Source of the DNA: Rubrivivax sp.
Lineage (GTDB): Bacteria > Pseudomonadota > Gammaproteobacteria > Burkholderiales > Burkholderiaceae_C
Assembly: GCA_027484825.1 (NCBI GenBank)
Contig: JAIXSE010000013.1
Location: 1 to 64,000, forward strand
DNA length: 64,000 nt
Direction: 5' to 3'
The notes under the pieces are model-generated. The model was not told the DNA's origin, did not search any database, and worked only from the letters and a program-made list of their open reading frames with translations. A program made the translations under genes and the position numbers. Positions 29,850-37,799 of this stretch are shown piece after piece. Numbering within the stretch: position 1 is the stretch's first letter; each line of letters starts with the position of its first letter.

Positions 29850-30373
29850 GCGGAACGCTCAGCGCGGGCTGCGTCGGCCGGTTGGACGAGCAGCGGGTTG
29901 AGGATGGTGACGCTGTCATACAGTTGCTGATGCGGCAGCGTCAGGCTCAGCAGCAGGTCGCAGCCCTGCACTTTGGCGGCCGCCACGATCAGGGCATCCA
30001 GATAGGGCAGGTTGAACCGGCTCTCCAGCGACCAGGCGGACTCCACCGTTGCATGGTCGATCGCCCAGGGGGACCAGCGCTGGTAGCGCCGCACTTCGGC
30101 GCGCGCATCGCCATTGGGCATCGGGGGTTGGATGCGGGTGGTGATGGTGCGGTAGAACTCGCTCAGGACCTGGCTGGACACACGCCCCAGCCGCTGCTGC
30201 CACAGCACTTGCAGCCAGCGCATGGCCTGGGCGCGGCGCTCGGGGAAGGCGCCGTCCTCGCTCTGGATGAGGACGGAGGTGTCCACGAACACCGGGCTGG
30301 TGAGGGCCACGGTGGGGAGATCGCGCGCGTCGGGGGCCGGGGTGTTCATCGCGGTCTTGGACGGGGTGGTCAT
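29846..30373 (-). CDS. PIN-domain toxin (VapC-like)
   Basis: 175 residues. PIN acidic residues: D31 (VFVDTSVLIQSED), E72 (VLSEFYRTIT), D126 (LPYLDALIVAAA) and D139 (GCDLLLS). Family activity is metal-dependent endoribonuclease. It overlaps its antitoxin by 4 bp upstream and hisC by 4 bp downstream. A later in-frame start, MNTPAPDARD, is possible. The placement inside a his gene chain is unusual. Confidence 0.85.
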   Translation of the reverse strand: MTTPSKTAMNTPAPDARDLPTVALTSPVFVDTSVLIQSEDGAFPERRAQAMRWLQVLWQQRLGRVSSQVLSEFYRTITTRIQPPMPNGDARAEVRRYQRWSPWAIDHATVESAWSLESRFNLPYLDALIVAAAKVQGCDLLLSLTLPHQQLYDSVTILNPLLVQPADAARAERSA

Positions 30374-30591
30374 TCAGCCCGCTCACGCCCGGGGTACTCG
30401 CCGCCGTCCGACGCCCAGGTCCGCTCGCGGTGCAGCCAGTCCTGCAGGGCGCGCTCGTAGGCATCGTCGGACCGCATCTTCTCGGCCAGCAGTTCACCGA
30501 CCAGTCGGGAGACGCTGGTGTTGCGCCGTGCGGCCTCCAGCCGCGCCCATTCGGCGACGCTGTCCTCCATGGTCACGGTCACATTCTTCAT
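30370..30591 (-). CDS. Ribbon-helix-helix antitoxin (VapB-like)
   Basis: 73 residues. The N-terminal MKNVTVTMEDSVAEWARLEA strand-helix and the following RRNTSVSRLVGELLAEKMR helix match the CopG/Arc ribbon-helix-helix fold; the acidic/Trp-rich C-terminus would wrap the toxin. GAGG lies just before the ATG. A perfect inverted repeat ends 12 bp upstream of the start and is the likely autoregulatory operator. Confidence 0.82.
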   Translation of the reverse strand: MKNVTVTMEDSVAEWARLEAARRNTSVSRLVGELLAEKMRSDDAYERALQDWLHRERTWASDGGEYPGRERAE

Positions 30592-30603
30592 GCCTCGAAT
30601 GCT

Positions 30604-30634
30604 ACACGAAGTTCGTGTTGCACGAACTTCGTGT
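30604..30634 (-). promoter_or_regulatory. Operator of the VapBC-like pair
   Basis: A perfect 14-bp inverted repeat (ACACGAAGTTCGTG / CACGAACTTCGTGT) around a 3-nt TTG centre. Each arm is itself a palindrome (CACGAA-N-TTCGTG), so two ribbon-helix-helix dimers could bind. It would also fold as an RNA hairpin directly ahead of the ribosome-binding site in any read-through transcript from the fimbrial genes. Confidence 0.85.
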
Positions 30635-30670
30635 CCCTTCAGACGTCCGGGATTTGAGGGCTGCCGTCGC

Positions 30671-31279
30671 TCATTGATAGGTCACCGTCACCGTCAGGCT
30701 GTCGGTGTAGGTGCCGGGTGGAACGGTCAATTGGCGGCCCGGGATCCGTCCATACACGGTGAAGGTCTGGCCCGGTGTCAGCCCGAGCGCATCCAGCAGC
30801 ACCGAGCCGGACGCCCGGCTGGTGGACGAGGTGCCGTCGCCCCAGACGGTGGTGTAGTTGCTGTCCAGATAGACGTTGTAGGAGAGCGTGTTGGCGCCGG
30901 ACGCCATGCGGCGCGTGCTGAAGCTGGTCCCTCCGCCCTTGCCCAGATCGATGGTGAAGGGCACCAGCAGACCGGCCACACCGCCGCAAGTCACCTTGAT
31001 GCTGCCCGTGGAGTCGGTGTTGCCAAAGGCCAGCGGGTTGTAGGCGGAGAAGACGATGTTGGTCACCACCACCGAGCAGGTGCAGACGGCAGGCAGGCAC
31101 AGGGCCTGCGCACTGCCTGCGGCCAGCAGGCTCGCGAGCAAGGCTCCGGACAGACGCAGCCACCGCCCCCGCGATCGCCCCCCAGATCGCCACGGCCGTC
31201 CCCATCGCTGCGGCCACTGCCACCCCGCCGCGCCACTGCGCCACGAACGGTCACCTCGGAATGCCCAGTCTTGCGTCAT
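30671..31279 (-). CDS. Spore coat U (SCPU) domain fimbrial subunit
   Basis: 202 residues. A long basic N-terminus with a hydrophobic export segment (SGALLASLLAAGSAQA) precedes the SCPU domain: CTCSVVVTNIVFSAYNPLAFGN, a YNVYLDSNYTTVWGDGT repeat-like core and the TFTVYGRIPG...PPGTYTDSLTVTVTY closing strand. Last gene of the Csu-type operon, overlapping the usher by 4 bp; possibly the tip adhesin-like subunit (position only). Confidence 0.8.
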   Translation of the reverse strand: MTQDWAFRGDRSWRSGAAGWQWPQRWGRPWRSGGRSRGRWLRLSGALLASLLAAGSAQALCLPAVCTCSVVVTNIVFSAYNPLAFGNTDSTGSIKVTCGGVAGLLVPFTIDLGKGGGTSFSTRRMASGANTLSYNVYLDSNYTTVWGDGTSSTSRASGSVLLDALGLTPGQTFTVYGRIPGRQLTVPPGTYTDSLTVTVTYQ

Positions 31280-33705
31280 GGCTCGCTCCTGGTTGGGGAC
31301 GATGAAGACGGCCGCGGCTTGCAGGTGACGGGCCCCAGGTCCGGCAGTTCCCGGCCGCCTGCTGGCAGCTCGATGCTGAGCTCACAACTGCCCCCCGGCC
31401 AGCGGACATCCAGGCGGTGCGGACCCGGCGCCGCCCCCAGCCCCGCCACAAACGCCCGCCCATCCAGGCCCACCGGAAAACTGCGCATCTGACCCACCGG
31501 CCGCAGCTCGGCCCCTGCCGGCACGGGATGGCCCTGCTCATCCAGCAGCGTGAGCGTGGCGGTGCGACTCACACCGATCGGAAACCGGATCAGCGACGCG
31601 CGACGCGCTGCAGGCGTGACCTGCAGGTCCAGCGATTCAATGTCCGCATCCAGCGGCAGGTCATCCGCCATCACCCCGACCCGGTTGACCTGATAGCCCC
31701 GCAAGGTCGGCAGGAAGGCCCGACCGCTGCCATCGGTGCGCGCGACCACCTGGTTGTCGTGAGTGACGCGCACATTCGGCTGATCCGCCACTTCCACCAC
31801 CGCAAAACCGCCGTCCACGCGCCGACCCGCATAGACACTGCCGTCCAGCCAGGCCAGCCCTCCGCCGACGCCGGCGCGCAGGTCGGTGCGTCCTTGCAGC
31901 CGCGACACGCCGCCATTGAGCGCCACATGCCGATCCTGCCACTGCGCCTGCAGCTGGCGCCGGCCGCCGGCCTCCGCCAGGACCTGATAGCCCAGTCCCT
32001 CCCCGGGCGGCGGGTTGTCCTGGAACTGCAGCTGCCACTGGTCCTGCGTCGGCTGCCCGCCGCCGCGTTGCGACTGCCAGCTTGTGGACAGACTTTGGTG
32101 GTCGCCGATGGGCAGCGTCCAGAAGACAGACACCGCGGTCCCCCCGCCGTTGCCGGCCTTGAGCATCGACATCCCGACATAGCCCCAGGAGCCCAGGCCC
32201 CGGCCCGCGTTGAAGGTCCACAGCCGGGTGCCCGGCGTGATGAATCCCTCGGGGGAAGGCCGCTGCGGCGTGCCCTGATAGATCCAGCCCGCGCCCAGCC
32301 CCCACCCCCGCCATTGCGTGCCGACCGTGGCCGATCCACTCCAGCGTGGTGACACCGGCTGCCCTCGCTGCACAAATCCGGCAGAGGCGCGCCGCACCTC
32401 CACCGCACCGCTCCATCCGAATCCCTGCCGCTCCAGGCCCAACGTGGTCAACCAACCGCTGCGGGCCTGCGGCTCCCGGCTGCGGCTGCCGGCGGCAGAG
32501 ACATTCAAGGTGCCCCAGTCCTGCAGCAGCCACAGGCCCGAGGCGCCCACCGTCTGCTGATCCGCCGCCAGCTCGCCGCGGCCCTCGGCGGTGAAGCGGC
32601 TGTTGATGCCGCGACGCCAGGTCCATTGACCCAGCCCCTGACCGTAGCGGTTGCTCTCGGTGCCGTAGTTCTCGCGCACCCATCCCAGCTCGATGCTGTA
32701 GGCGTCCAGGCCCGGCTTGAGCAGCGACGGGCTGATGTAGTAGGGCTGCACCACCACTTGCTCCCGGCCCAGCAGGTCCTTGACCACGGTGCGGATCTCT
32801 CCCTGGCCGGTGACCAGCGGCAAGTCGGTGATGTCGAAGGGCCCGGGCTGCACGCGCCCCTGCAGGCGCTGGCTGTTGTTCACGAACACATCCACCGTGG
32901 AGGGCAGGCTGGCCTCGCCCTTGAGCGTCGGCAACGGGAAGCTGAGGAAGCCGGGGCGCAGACTGAAGTCGGTGGCCCATTGCACGCCTCCGAGGCGAAG
33001 CGCCCGTCCCCAACTGCCGGACTGGCTGATGACATCCCCCAGCCGCAGGGTGGCGAGTTGCTCGGGCCGGTCCCAGGTCCAGCGGGTGTCCAGCCGGGTC
33101 CAGCCGCGCTGGCTGCGGTAAAGCATCAGATGGTTGAGATCCCCGCGGCCGGTCAGCAGACCCAGTTCCGCCAAGCCGTCCAGACTGCCCTCACCGCCGA
33201 CGCGTCGCTGCCATTGCAGGTCGTAGTTGGTGAACAGGCCCAGTTGCGCGGGCAAGGTCACCTGCGTCGCCGCCCGGTCCAGTTCGATCTTCTGCTCGCC
33301 GAAGGCCTGCGGCGGTGCTTCCAGCTCCAGCGTCTGGCTGAGTTCCTCGATGCGCCAGCGCACCCGCTCGCCCGGCGCATCGCTCAGGATCAGAAACAGC
33401 TCGTTATCGATCATGCGCGGCGGCAGCGCGGGCGGCCGCAGCATCAGTTCCTGCCAGAGCGTCTGCGGCAAGGCCAGGCCCTCTGGCACCCGGACGGCAC
33501 GCACGGTCTGGGGCCGGGCCTGGCCATTCACCCGCAGGCCCAGCAGCAGGGTTTCACCAAAACGCGGCGCGGCAGCAGCCCGCTCCGCCGCCAGACGCTC
33601 CAGCGTGCGTTGCAGGTCATCGGCCGACGTCTGTCCCACCGCGGCCAAAGGCGCGGCCAACAGCAGGCTCCACCACTCACTGCGTGCCCGCGCCCAGCGC
33701 GACAT
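31276..33705 (-). CDS. Fimbrial outer-membrane usher (Csu type)
   Basis: 809 residues, PapC-like usher that translocates and assembles subunits across the outer membrane. N-terminal export signal (about 1-24), ETLLLGLRVNGQ, barrel segments with repeated aromatic ends, and a plug/middle region near VDVFVNNSQRLQGRVQPGPFDITDLP. C-terminal domains contain ADDLPLDADIESLDLQVTPAARRASLIRFP. Its start lies inside the chaperone gene (29-bp overlap). Confidence 0.88.
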   Translation of the reverse strand: MSRWARARSEWWSLLLAAPLAAVGQTSADDLQRTLERLAAERAAAAPRFGETLLLGLRVNGQARPQTVRAVRVPEGLALPQTLWQELMLRPPALPPRMIDNELFLILSDAPGERVRWRIEELSQTLELEAPPQAFGEQKIELDRAATQVTLPAQLGLFTNYDLQWQRRVGGEGSLDGLAELGLLTGRGDLNHLMLYRSQRGWTRLDTRWTWDRPEQLATLRLGDVISQSGSWGRALRLGGVQWATDFSLRPGFLSFPLPTLKGEASLPSTVDVFVNNSQRLQGRVQPGPFDITDLPLVTGQGEIRTVVKDLLGREQVVVQPYYISPSLLKPGLDAYSIELGWVRENYGTESNRYGQGLGQWTWRRGINSRFTAEGRGELAADQQTVGASGLWLLQDWGTLNVSAAGSRSREPQARSGWLTTLGLERQGFGWSGAVEVRRASAGFVQRGQPVSPRWSGSATVGTQWRGWGLGAGWIYQGTPQRPSPEGFITPGTRLWTFNAGRGLGSWGYVGMSMLKAGNGGGTAVSVFWTLPIGDHQSLSTSWQSQRGGGQPTQDQWQLQFQDNPPPGEGLGYQVLAEAGGRRQLQAQWQDRHVALNGGVSRLQGRTDLRAGVGGGLAWLDGSVYAGRRVDGGFAVVEVADQPNVRVTHDNQVVARTDGSGRAFLPTLRGYQVNRVGVMADDLPLDADIESLDLQVTPAARRASLIRFPIGVSRTATLTLLDEQGHPVPAGAELRPVGQMRSFPVGLDGRAFVAGLGAAPGPHRLDVRWPGGSCELSIELPAGGRELPDLGPVTCKPRPSSSSPTRSEP

Positions 33706-34474
33706 GCTGCAGGCCCTGGTCGGTCAGGACCTGGAGCGTGCCGGAGGGGTTGGACGGAGTGGCGAGACGGAAGGTCCGCTGCTCTCCCGGAAAGATCACA
33801 CTCTGCGCTCCGGACACCGCCAGCACCTTGCTGTCGCCCGATGCGCCGGCCAGCCGCAATTCGCTGACCTTCATGTGCACATTGCCGTTGTTGGCCACCG
33901 TGGCGACGGTCTCGCCGCTGGCCGTCCGCTGCACCTGCCAGGTCTGCTCGCGCCTGACCTGGTTGGGGGCCACATACACCGGCACCCGCAGCGCCACCAG
34001 CACCCGCACCTGGCCGGACACCCGGTTCTCGCTGGCCCGGGCCACCGGCACTTCCCGCAGCACCATCCGGTAGGTGGCCTCCTGCTGCAGGTCGGGCGTG
34101 CGTCGCAGCCCCAGCCGCAGAATCTGCGTCTGGCCCGGCTGCAGCGTGAAGATGGGCGGGTTGACGATCAGCTCCTGCGTCGGTGCATCCAGGTCCTGCC
34201 CGGCCTGACGGGTCCAGGCAATGGCATCGGCCTGCATCACCACCACGTCAGTGCCGTTGTTGACCACCTGAACCGTGGCCCGGTCGTTCTGACGGTCCAG
34301 ATGCACATTGACCGGCATGATGCTGACGTCGGCCGCGTGGGCAACGACGGGGGCGAGCAGCAGGGTCATCAGCGTGGCCATTGCTGCGGTCATTGCCGCG
34401 GTCATCGCCGCGGTCATCGCCCCCACGCGCCGACACCAAGGAACTGAGAGGGAAACGTCGCTGGATCTCACCAT
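33677..34474 (-). CDS. Periplasmic pili assembly chaperone (Csu type)
   Basis: 265 residues. An unusual signal region has three MTAA repeats before the hydrophobic core LMTLLLAPVVAHA. The mature part is a PapD-like two-domain chaperone: VSIMPVNVHLDRQNDRATVQVVNN, the PPIFTLQPGQTQILRLGL conserved strand, YRMVLREVP. Start 34474 has AGGAG at 5-nt spacing. It donates strands to SCPU subunits and delivers them to the usher. Confidence 0.88.
   Translation of the reverse strand: MVRSSDVSLSVPWCRRVGAMTAAMTAAMTAAMATLMTLLLAPVVAHAADVSIMPVNVHLDRQNDRATVQVVNNGTDVVVMQADAIAWTRQAGQDLDAPTQELIVNPPIFTLQPGQTQILRLGLRRTPDLQQEATYRMVLREVPVARASENRVSGQVRVLVALRVPVYVAPNQVRREQTWQVQRTASGETVATVANNGNVHMKVSELRLAGASGDSKVLAVSGAQSVIFPGEQRTFRLATPSNPSGTLQVLTDQGLQHVALGAGTQ
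34386..34421. repeat. Three 12-bp tandem copies inside the chaperone signal region
   Basis: GCGGTCATYGCC three times on the plus strand, encoding M-T-A-A units in the chaperone. Copies differ at one base. Being 12 bp, gain or loss of a unit keeps frame and changes only signal-peptide length; each unit also brings an ATG. Confidence 0.8.
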
Positions 34475-34510
34475 CTGTCTCCTCATGGGCTGGGGGTTGC
34501 AGTGAAGACC

Positions 34511-35035
34511 TCAGTAGCTGATGGTCACCGTGACTGTGTCGGTATAGACACCGGGCGGCATGCCGGTGAGTGACGGCAGGCGTCCATAGATCGTCACGCT
34601 CTGTGCATTGCCGGTGCCCTGGCCGCTGTAGGTGGCGCTGGCGGTGCCATTGCCCCAGACCGAGCTGCGTCCGCTGTCCACATACAGCTGATAGGGCAAG
34701 GCATAGCTGCCGCTCTTGAGCAGACGGCCCGCGAAGTCGGTGGCACTGCCGGCATTCACGCCGGCATTGAGTGAGAGCGTGTAAGGCGTGGTCGCGGTGC
34801 ATTGCACGGTGAGCGTGGACGTGGCGTCCACCGCGGCGGCATTGACCGGATTGAGGGCATTGCCGAAATTGAGCGTGCTGCCGGACACCGTGCAGGCGCT
34901 GGTGACCAGCACGGACGATCCCAGCGAGCTGTTCACCGTGCCGGCCTTTGCAGGGCACGCCAGGCCAGCGGCCCCCAGACACGCCACTGTGGCGGCCACA
35001 CCCGTGATTGCAGGACTGAGCCAACGCATAGGCAA
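34511..35035 (-). CDS. SCPU-domain fimbrial major subunit candidate
   Basis: 174 residues with a signal peptide (AITGVAATVACLGAAGLACPAKA) and an SCPU domain: VTSACTVSGSTLNFGNALNP, YQLYVDSGRSSVWGNGTASATYSG, VTIYGRLPSLTGMPPGVYTDTVTVTI. First gene of the leftward Csu-type operon. Close in pattern to the divergent gene at 35354, suggesting duplication. Confidence 0.85.
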   Translation of the reverse strand: MPMRWLSPAITGVAATVACLGAAGLACPAKAGTVNSSLGSSVLVTSACTVSGSTLNFGNALNPVNAAAVDATSTLTVQCTATTPYTLSLNAGVNAGSATDFAGRLLKSGSYALPYQLYVDSGRSSVWGNGTASATYSGQGTGNAQSVTIYGRLPSLTGMPPGVYTDTVTVTISY

Positions 35036-35353
35036 TGGTCGGGCTCATGGGCCCGTCCTTTGTTGGTCCGACGCCGCAGGCTAGAGGCGAGCGCCGTGAA
35101 ATGCAAGACGCTTGCGCGTCATCGGCGTTTCATCCGGGAGACAACCGCTGTACGGCAATTCAGCGCAATGCGGTGCAGCAAACTTTGACACGGGTCGGTG
35201 ATCTCCCCCGGTCGGGGGGCGTCCGTCCGTGACATCCGGCATGGCGTCACCCGTACGTTTGCGGTCCAATTCAGCCTATTGTTTTTTCTTGATCAACACG
35301 TGCCTTGCAGCCCAGGTCTGGGTGTCAGGACAGAAGCTTGCTTCTTCCGCCTC
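35036..35353. other. Divergent intergenic region between two fimbrial subunit genes
   Basis: 318 bp that must hold both fimbrial promoters. The right half is AT-richer (35260-35300, including a T6 run before a TTGATCAA palindrome). No clear -35/-10 pair or sigma-54 site was identified. Confidence 0.5.
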
Positions 35354-35884
35354 ATGAACCCCGTGCTCCGTGTCCTGACCCCTGCTTCCAGACGGGCCTT
35401 GGCCCTGTCCGCCACCGCGCTGCTGAGCCTTCCGGCAGCGGCGGCCCCCAACAGCGCCAGCGGCAGCCTGGAAGTGGGCGCCACGATCGTGGTGGCCTGC
35501 AATGTGTCGGGCAACACGCTCAACTTCGGCTCGGCCATTGATCCCCTGCAGACGTCCGGCGCCATTGATGCCAGCACCAGTCTGTCGGTCACCTGCACCC
35601 GCACCACGCCCTACAGCGTGGCCTTGAGCGCAGGCACCAATGCCGGCGGACCGAACAACTTCAGCGCACGGGCAATGAAAAGCGGCTCCCACACCCTGGC
35701 CTATCAGCTGTATCTGGACGCCGCGCGCAGCCAGATCTGGGGCAATGGCACCAACAGCAGCGTCTACACCGGCACCGGCACGGGCAACACCCAGCAACTG
35801 ACTCTGTACGGCCGCCTGCCCTCAGTGGCGCAGGCGGTGCCGGGGGACTACACCGATACGGTGACGGTGACCATCACCTACTGA
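35354..35884 (+). CDS. SCPU-domain fimbrial subunit
   Basis: 176 residues, exported (ALALSATALLSLPAAAA signal core), SCPU domain with VVACNVSGNTLNFGSAIDP, YQLYLDAARSQIWGNGTNSSVYTG and LTLYGRLPSVAQAVPGDYTDTVTVTITY. Same architecture as the divergent 34511 subunit; it probably enters the same fimbria. Start at MNPVLRVL; an ORF extension to 35198 is not protein-like. Confidence 0.83.
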   Translation: MNPVLRVLTPASRRALALSATALLSLPAAAAPNSASGSLEVGATIVVACNVSGNTLNFGSAIDPLQTSGAIDASTSLSVTCTRTTPYSVALSAGTNAGGPNNFSARAMKSGSHTLAYQLYLDAARSQIWGNGTNSSVYTGTGTGNTQQLTLYGRLPSVAQAVPGDYTDTVTVTITY

Positions 35885-35891
35885 CCTTGGG

Positions 35892-36995
35892 TCAGGCGGA
35901 AGCCGTCCGGTAGCGCTCCAGCCAGTGCGCATACGGCGCGGGCAGCACCCAGGCGGGACGGTCCTGTTGCAGCTTCATGGCGGTGTGATACGGCCAGTGC
36001 GGATTGGCCAGCTGCGCACGCCCCACCATCACCAGATCCATCTGGCCCGATGAGACCGCATGTTCGGCCAGCTCCGGTGTGTCGATGCCCCACGACGACG
36101 CCACCGGCAGACCGGCTTCACGACGCACCCGCTCCGCGATCGGTCCGAGGAAGGCCGGGCCCCAGGGGATCTGCGCCTGAGGGGTGGAGAAGCCCACGCT
36201 GACGTTGAGCAGGTCCAGCCCTTCGTCGCGCATCTGGCGCGTCAGGCCGATGGCCTCGGCCAGGGTCTCTTCATCCCGACCGTCAAACTCAATGACGCCA
36301 AAACGCGCCGTCAGCGGCAGCGATTCCGGCCACACCTGACGCACCGCCTTGAGCGTCTCCAGCAGGAAACGGCCGCGGTTGGCGGCACTGCCGCCATAGG
36401 CGTCGGTCCGCTGGTTGGCATGCACCGAGAAGAAGCTCTGCGCCAGATAGCCATGCGCGAAGTGCAGCTCCAGCCACTGGAAACCGGCGTCGCGCGCACG
36501 GCGGGCCGCGGCGACGAACGCGTCCTGCACCCGCTGGATATCGTCCACCGTCATGGCCTGCGGCACGCGCGGCAGGTGCGCGCCAAAGGCCACCGCCGAC
36601 GGCGCCATCGGCGTCCAGGCCCGGGGGTCACCGGCCGGGATGTGGTCGTCGCCCTCCCAGGGACGATTGGCGCTGGCCTTGCGGCCGGCATGGGCGATCT
36701 GGATGCCGGCCACGGCGCCGGCGGCCTTGATCGAGCTCGCAATCTCGGCCAGTCCGCGGGCATGCTCATCGCTCCACAGACCCAGGCACCCCGGGCTGAT
36801 GCGGCCTTCCGGCAGCACGCCGGTGGCTTCCACGATCACCAGGCCCGAGCCGCCGCGCGCCAGGCCGGCGTAGTGGGCGCGATGCCAGTCGTTGATCAGG
36901 CCGTTGTCGGCGCTGTATTGGCACATGGGTGGCACCGCGATGCGGTTGCGCAGGGTGACGCTCTTGAGGGTGAAAGGGGAAAACAGACTTGACAT
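35892..36995 (-). CDS. Old yellow enzyme family NADH:flavin oxidoreductase (YqjM type)
   Basis: 367 residues. FMN barrel: SPFTLKSVTLRNRIAVPPMCQYSADNG with the YqjM-type FMN-side cysteine, QIAHAGRKAS, LELHFAHGYLAQSFFS with the substrate-binding His, then VGRAQLANPHWPYH. Typical enoate reductase for electrophile detoxification; the natural substrate is unknown. Convergent with the SCPU gene. The start at 36995 is preferred over 37049. Confidence 0.9.
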   Translation of the reverse strand: MSSLFSPFTLKSVTLRNRIAVPPMCQYSADNGLINDWHRAHYAGLARGGSGLVIVEATGVLPEGRISPGCLGLWSDEHARGLAEIASSIKAAGAVAGIQIAHAGRKASANRPWEGDDHIPAGDPRAWTPMAPSAVAFGAHLPRVPQAMTVDDIQRVQDAFVAAARRARDAGFQWLELHFAHGYLAQSFFSVHANQRTDAYGGSAANRGRFLLETLKAVRQVWPESLPLTARFGVIEFDGRDEETLAEAIGLTRQMRDEGLDLLNVSVGFSTPQAQIPWGPAFLGPIAERVRREAGLPVASSWGIDTPELAEHAVSSGQMDLVMVGRAQLANPHWPYHTAMKLQQDRPAWVLPAPYAHWLERYRTASA

Positions 36996-37311
36996 GGGAC
37001 TCTCGGAATGAGGGATGAGACGGGGGCGATTCCGTTCAGGAAGCCTCAAATGAGGTCACCCCACCCTGTCTGCAAGCCGACGCCATCACCACACGGGCGC
37101 ATGCCGGACGGATCCAGCGACAGCTGGAGGTTTACCCCGAGTCGTCCCGCCCCGAGGCCGAATCGGTCACAAAACTTGATGAAAGTCCCCGTCGCAGCGC
37201 CGCCACAGCCAAGGGTGGGGGACGGGTCGCAATGTGACCTTCGTCCTAATGCTTTTTTGTGGTGCGTCCCTAAACTTCTTTGCAACTAAAAGCAATTCGG
37301 GCAATAACACC
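36996..37311. other. Intergenic region, possible promoter only
   Basis: 316 bp between the divergent old yellow enzyme gene and a small secreted-protein gene. A possible promoter TTGCAA (37280-37285), 16 bp, CAATAA (37302-37307) ends just before the start at 37312, so the second gene would be nearly leaderless; weak. Nothing else recognised. Confidence 0.4.
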
Positions 37312-37704
37312 ATGCGTATCCCCTTCCGTGTCTGGTGGGCGGCCGTGCTGACCGCCGTGTCCTGCGGCGTGCTGGCCCAGGTGCCGTATGTCTTCAGCTA
37401 CAACCCGGGCCCCACCCGCGGCACCAAATGGGTGGTGAAGGCGTCGGACGGCATCACCGAGTCGGCAGCGTCGGTCCTGACCGATGCGCCGCGCCCGGTC
37501 TGGGCCCGCGTCTGCTACAGCATCGGCCCGTCCGACAGCACCGTGACGCTCTACACCCAGACCGGCAGCAAGGAGCCCAAGGGCACCGAGGTCGCCTGGG
37601 GCGGCTGCGCGGACGTCTTCGGCACCAGCATCTGGATCGGCAACCCGCATGGCCAGCCGGTCGGCGGGTATTACGGCGTTGCGCCCGCCACACCGGCGCC
37701 CTGA
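37312..37704 (+). CDS. Small secreted protein of unknown function
   Basis: 130 residues. Signal peptide (MRIPFRVWWAAVLTAVSCGVLAQ) and a mature part of about 107 residues with two cysteines (ARVCYSIG and GGCADVF) that may form a disulfide. I do not recognise a family. It lies 95 bp upstream of the CsgG-like lipoprotein gene on the same strand and may be co-transcribed with it. Confidence 0.6.
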   Translation: MRIPFRVWWAAVLTAVSCGVLAQVPYVFSYNPGPTRGTKWVVKASDGITESAASVLTDAPRPVWARVCYSIGPSDSTVTLYTQTGSKEPKGTEVAWGGCADVFGTSIWIGNPHGQPVGGYYGVAPATPAP

Positions 37705-37799
37705 GCCCTTCGTATCACCCACCCCTCGGCGCCGCGGCCTTCGGTCCGTTCACGCCGCCCTTTCGCCTGTTCCCTGAAGAACCCCTCTGGAGGAATCCC

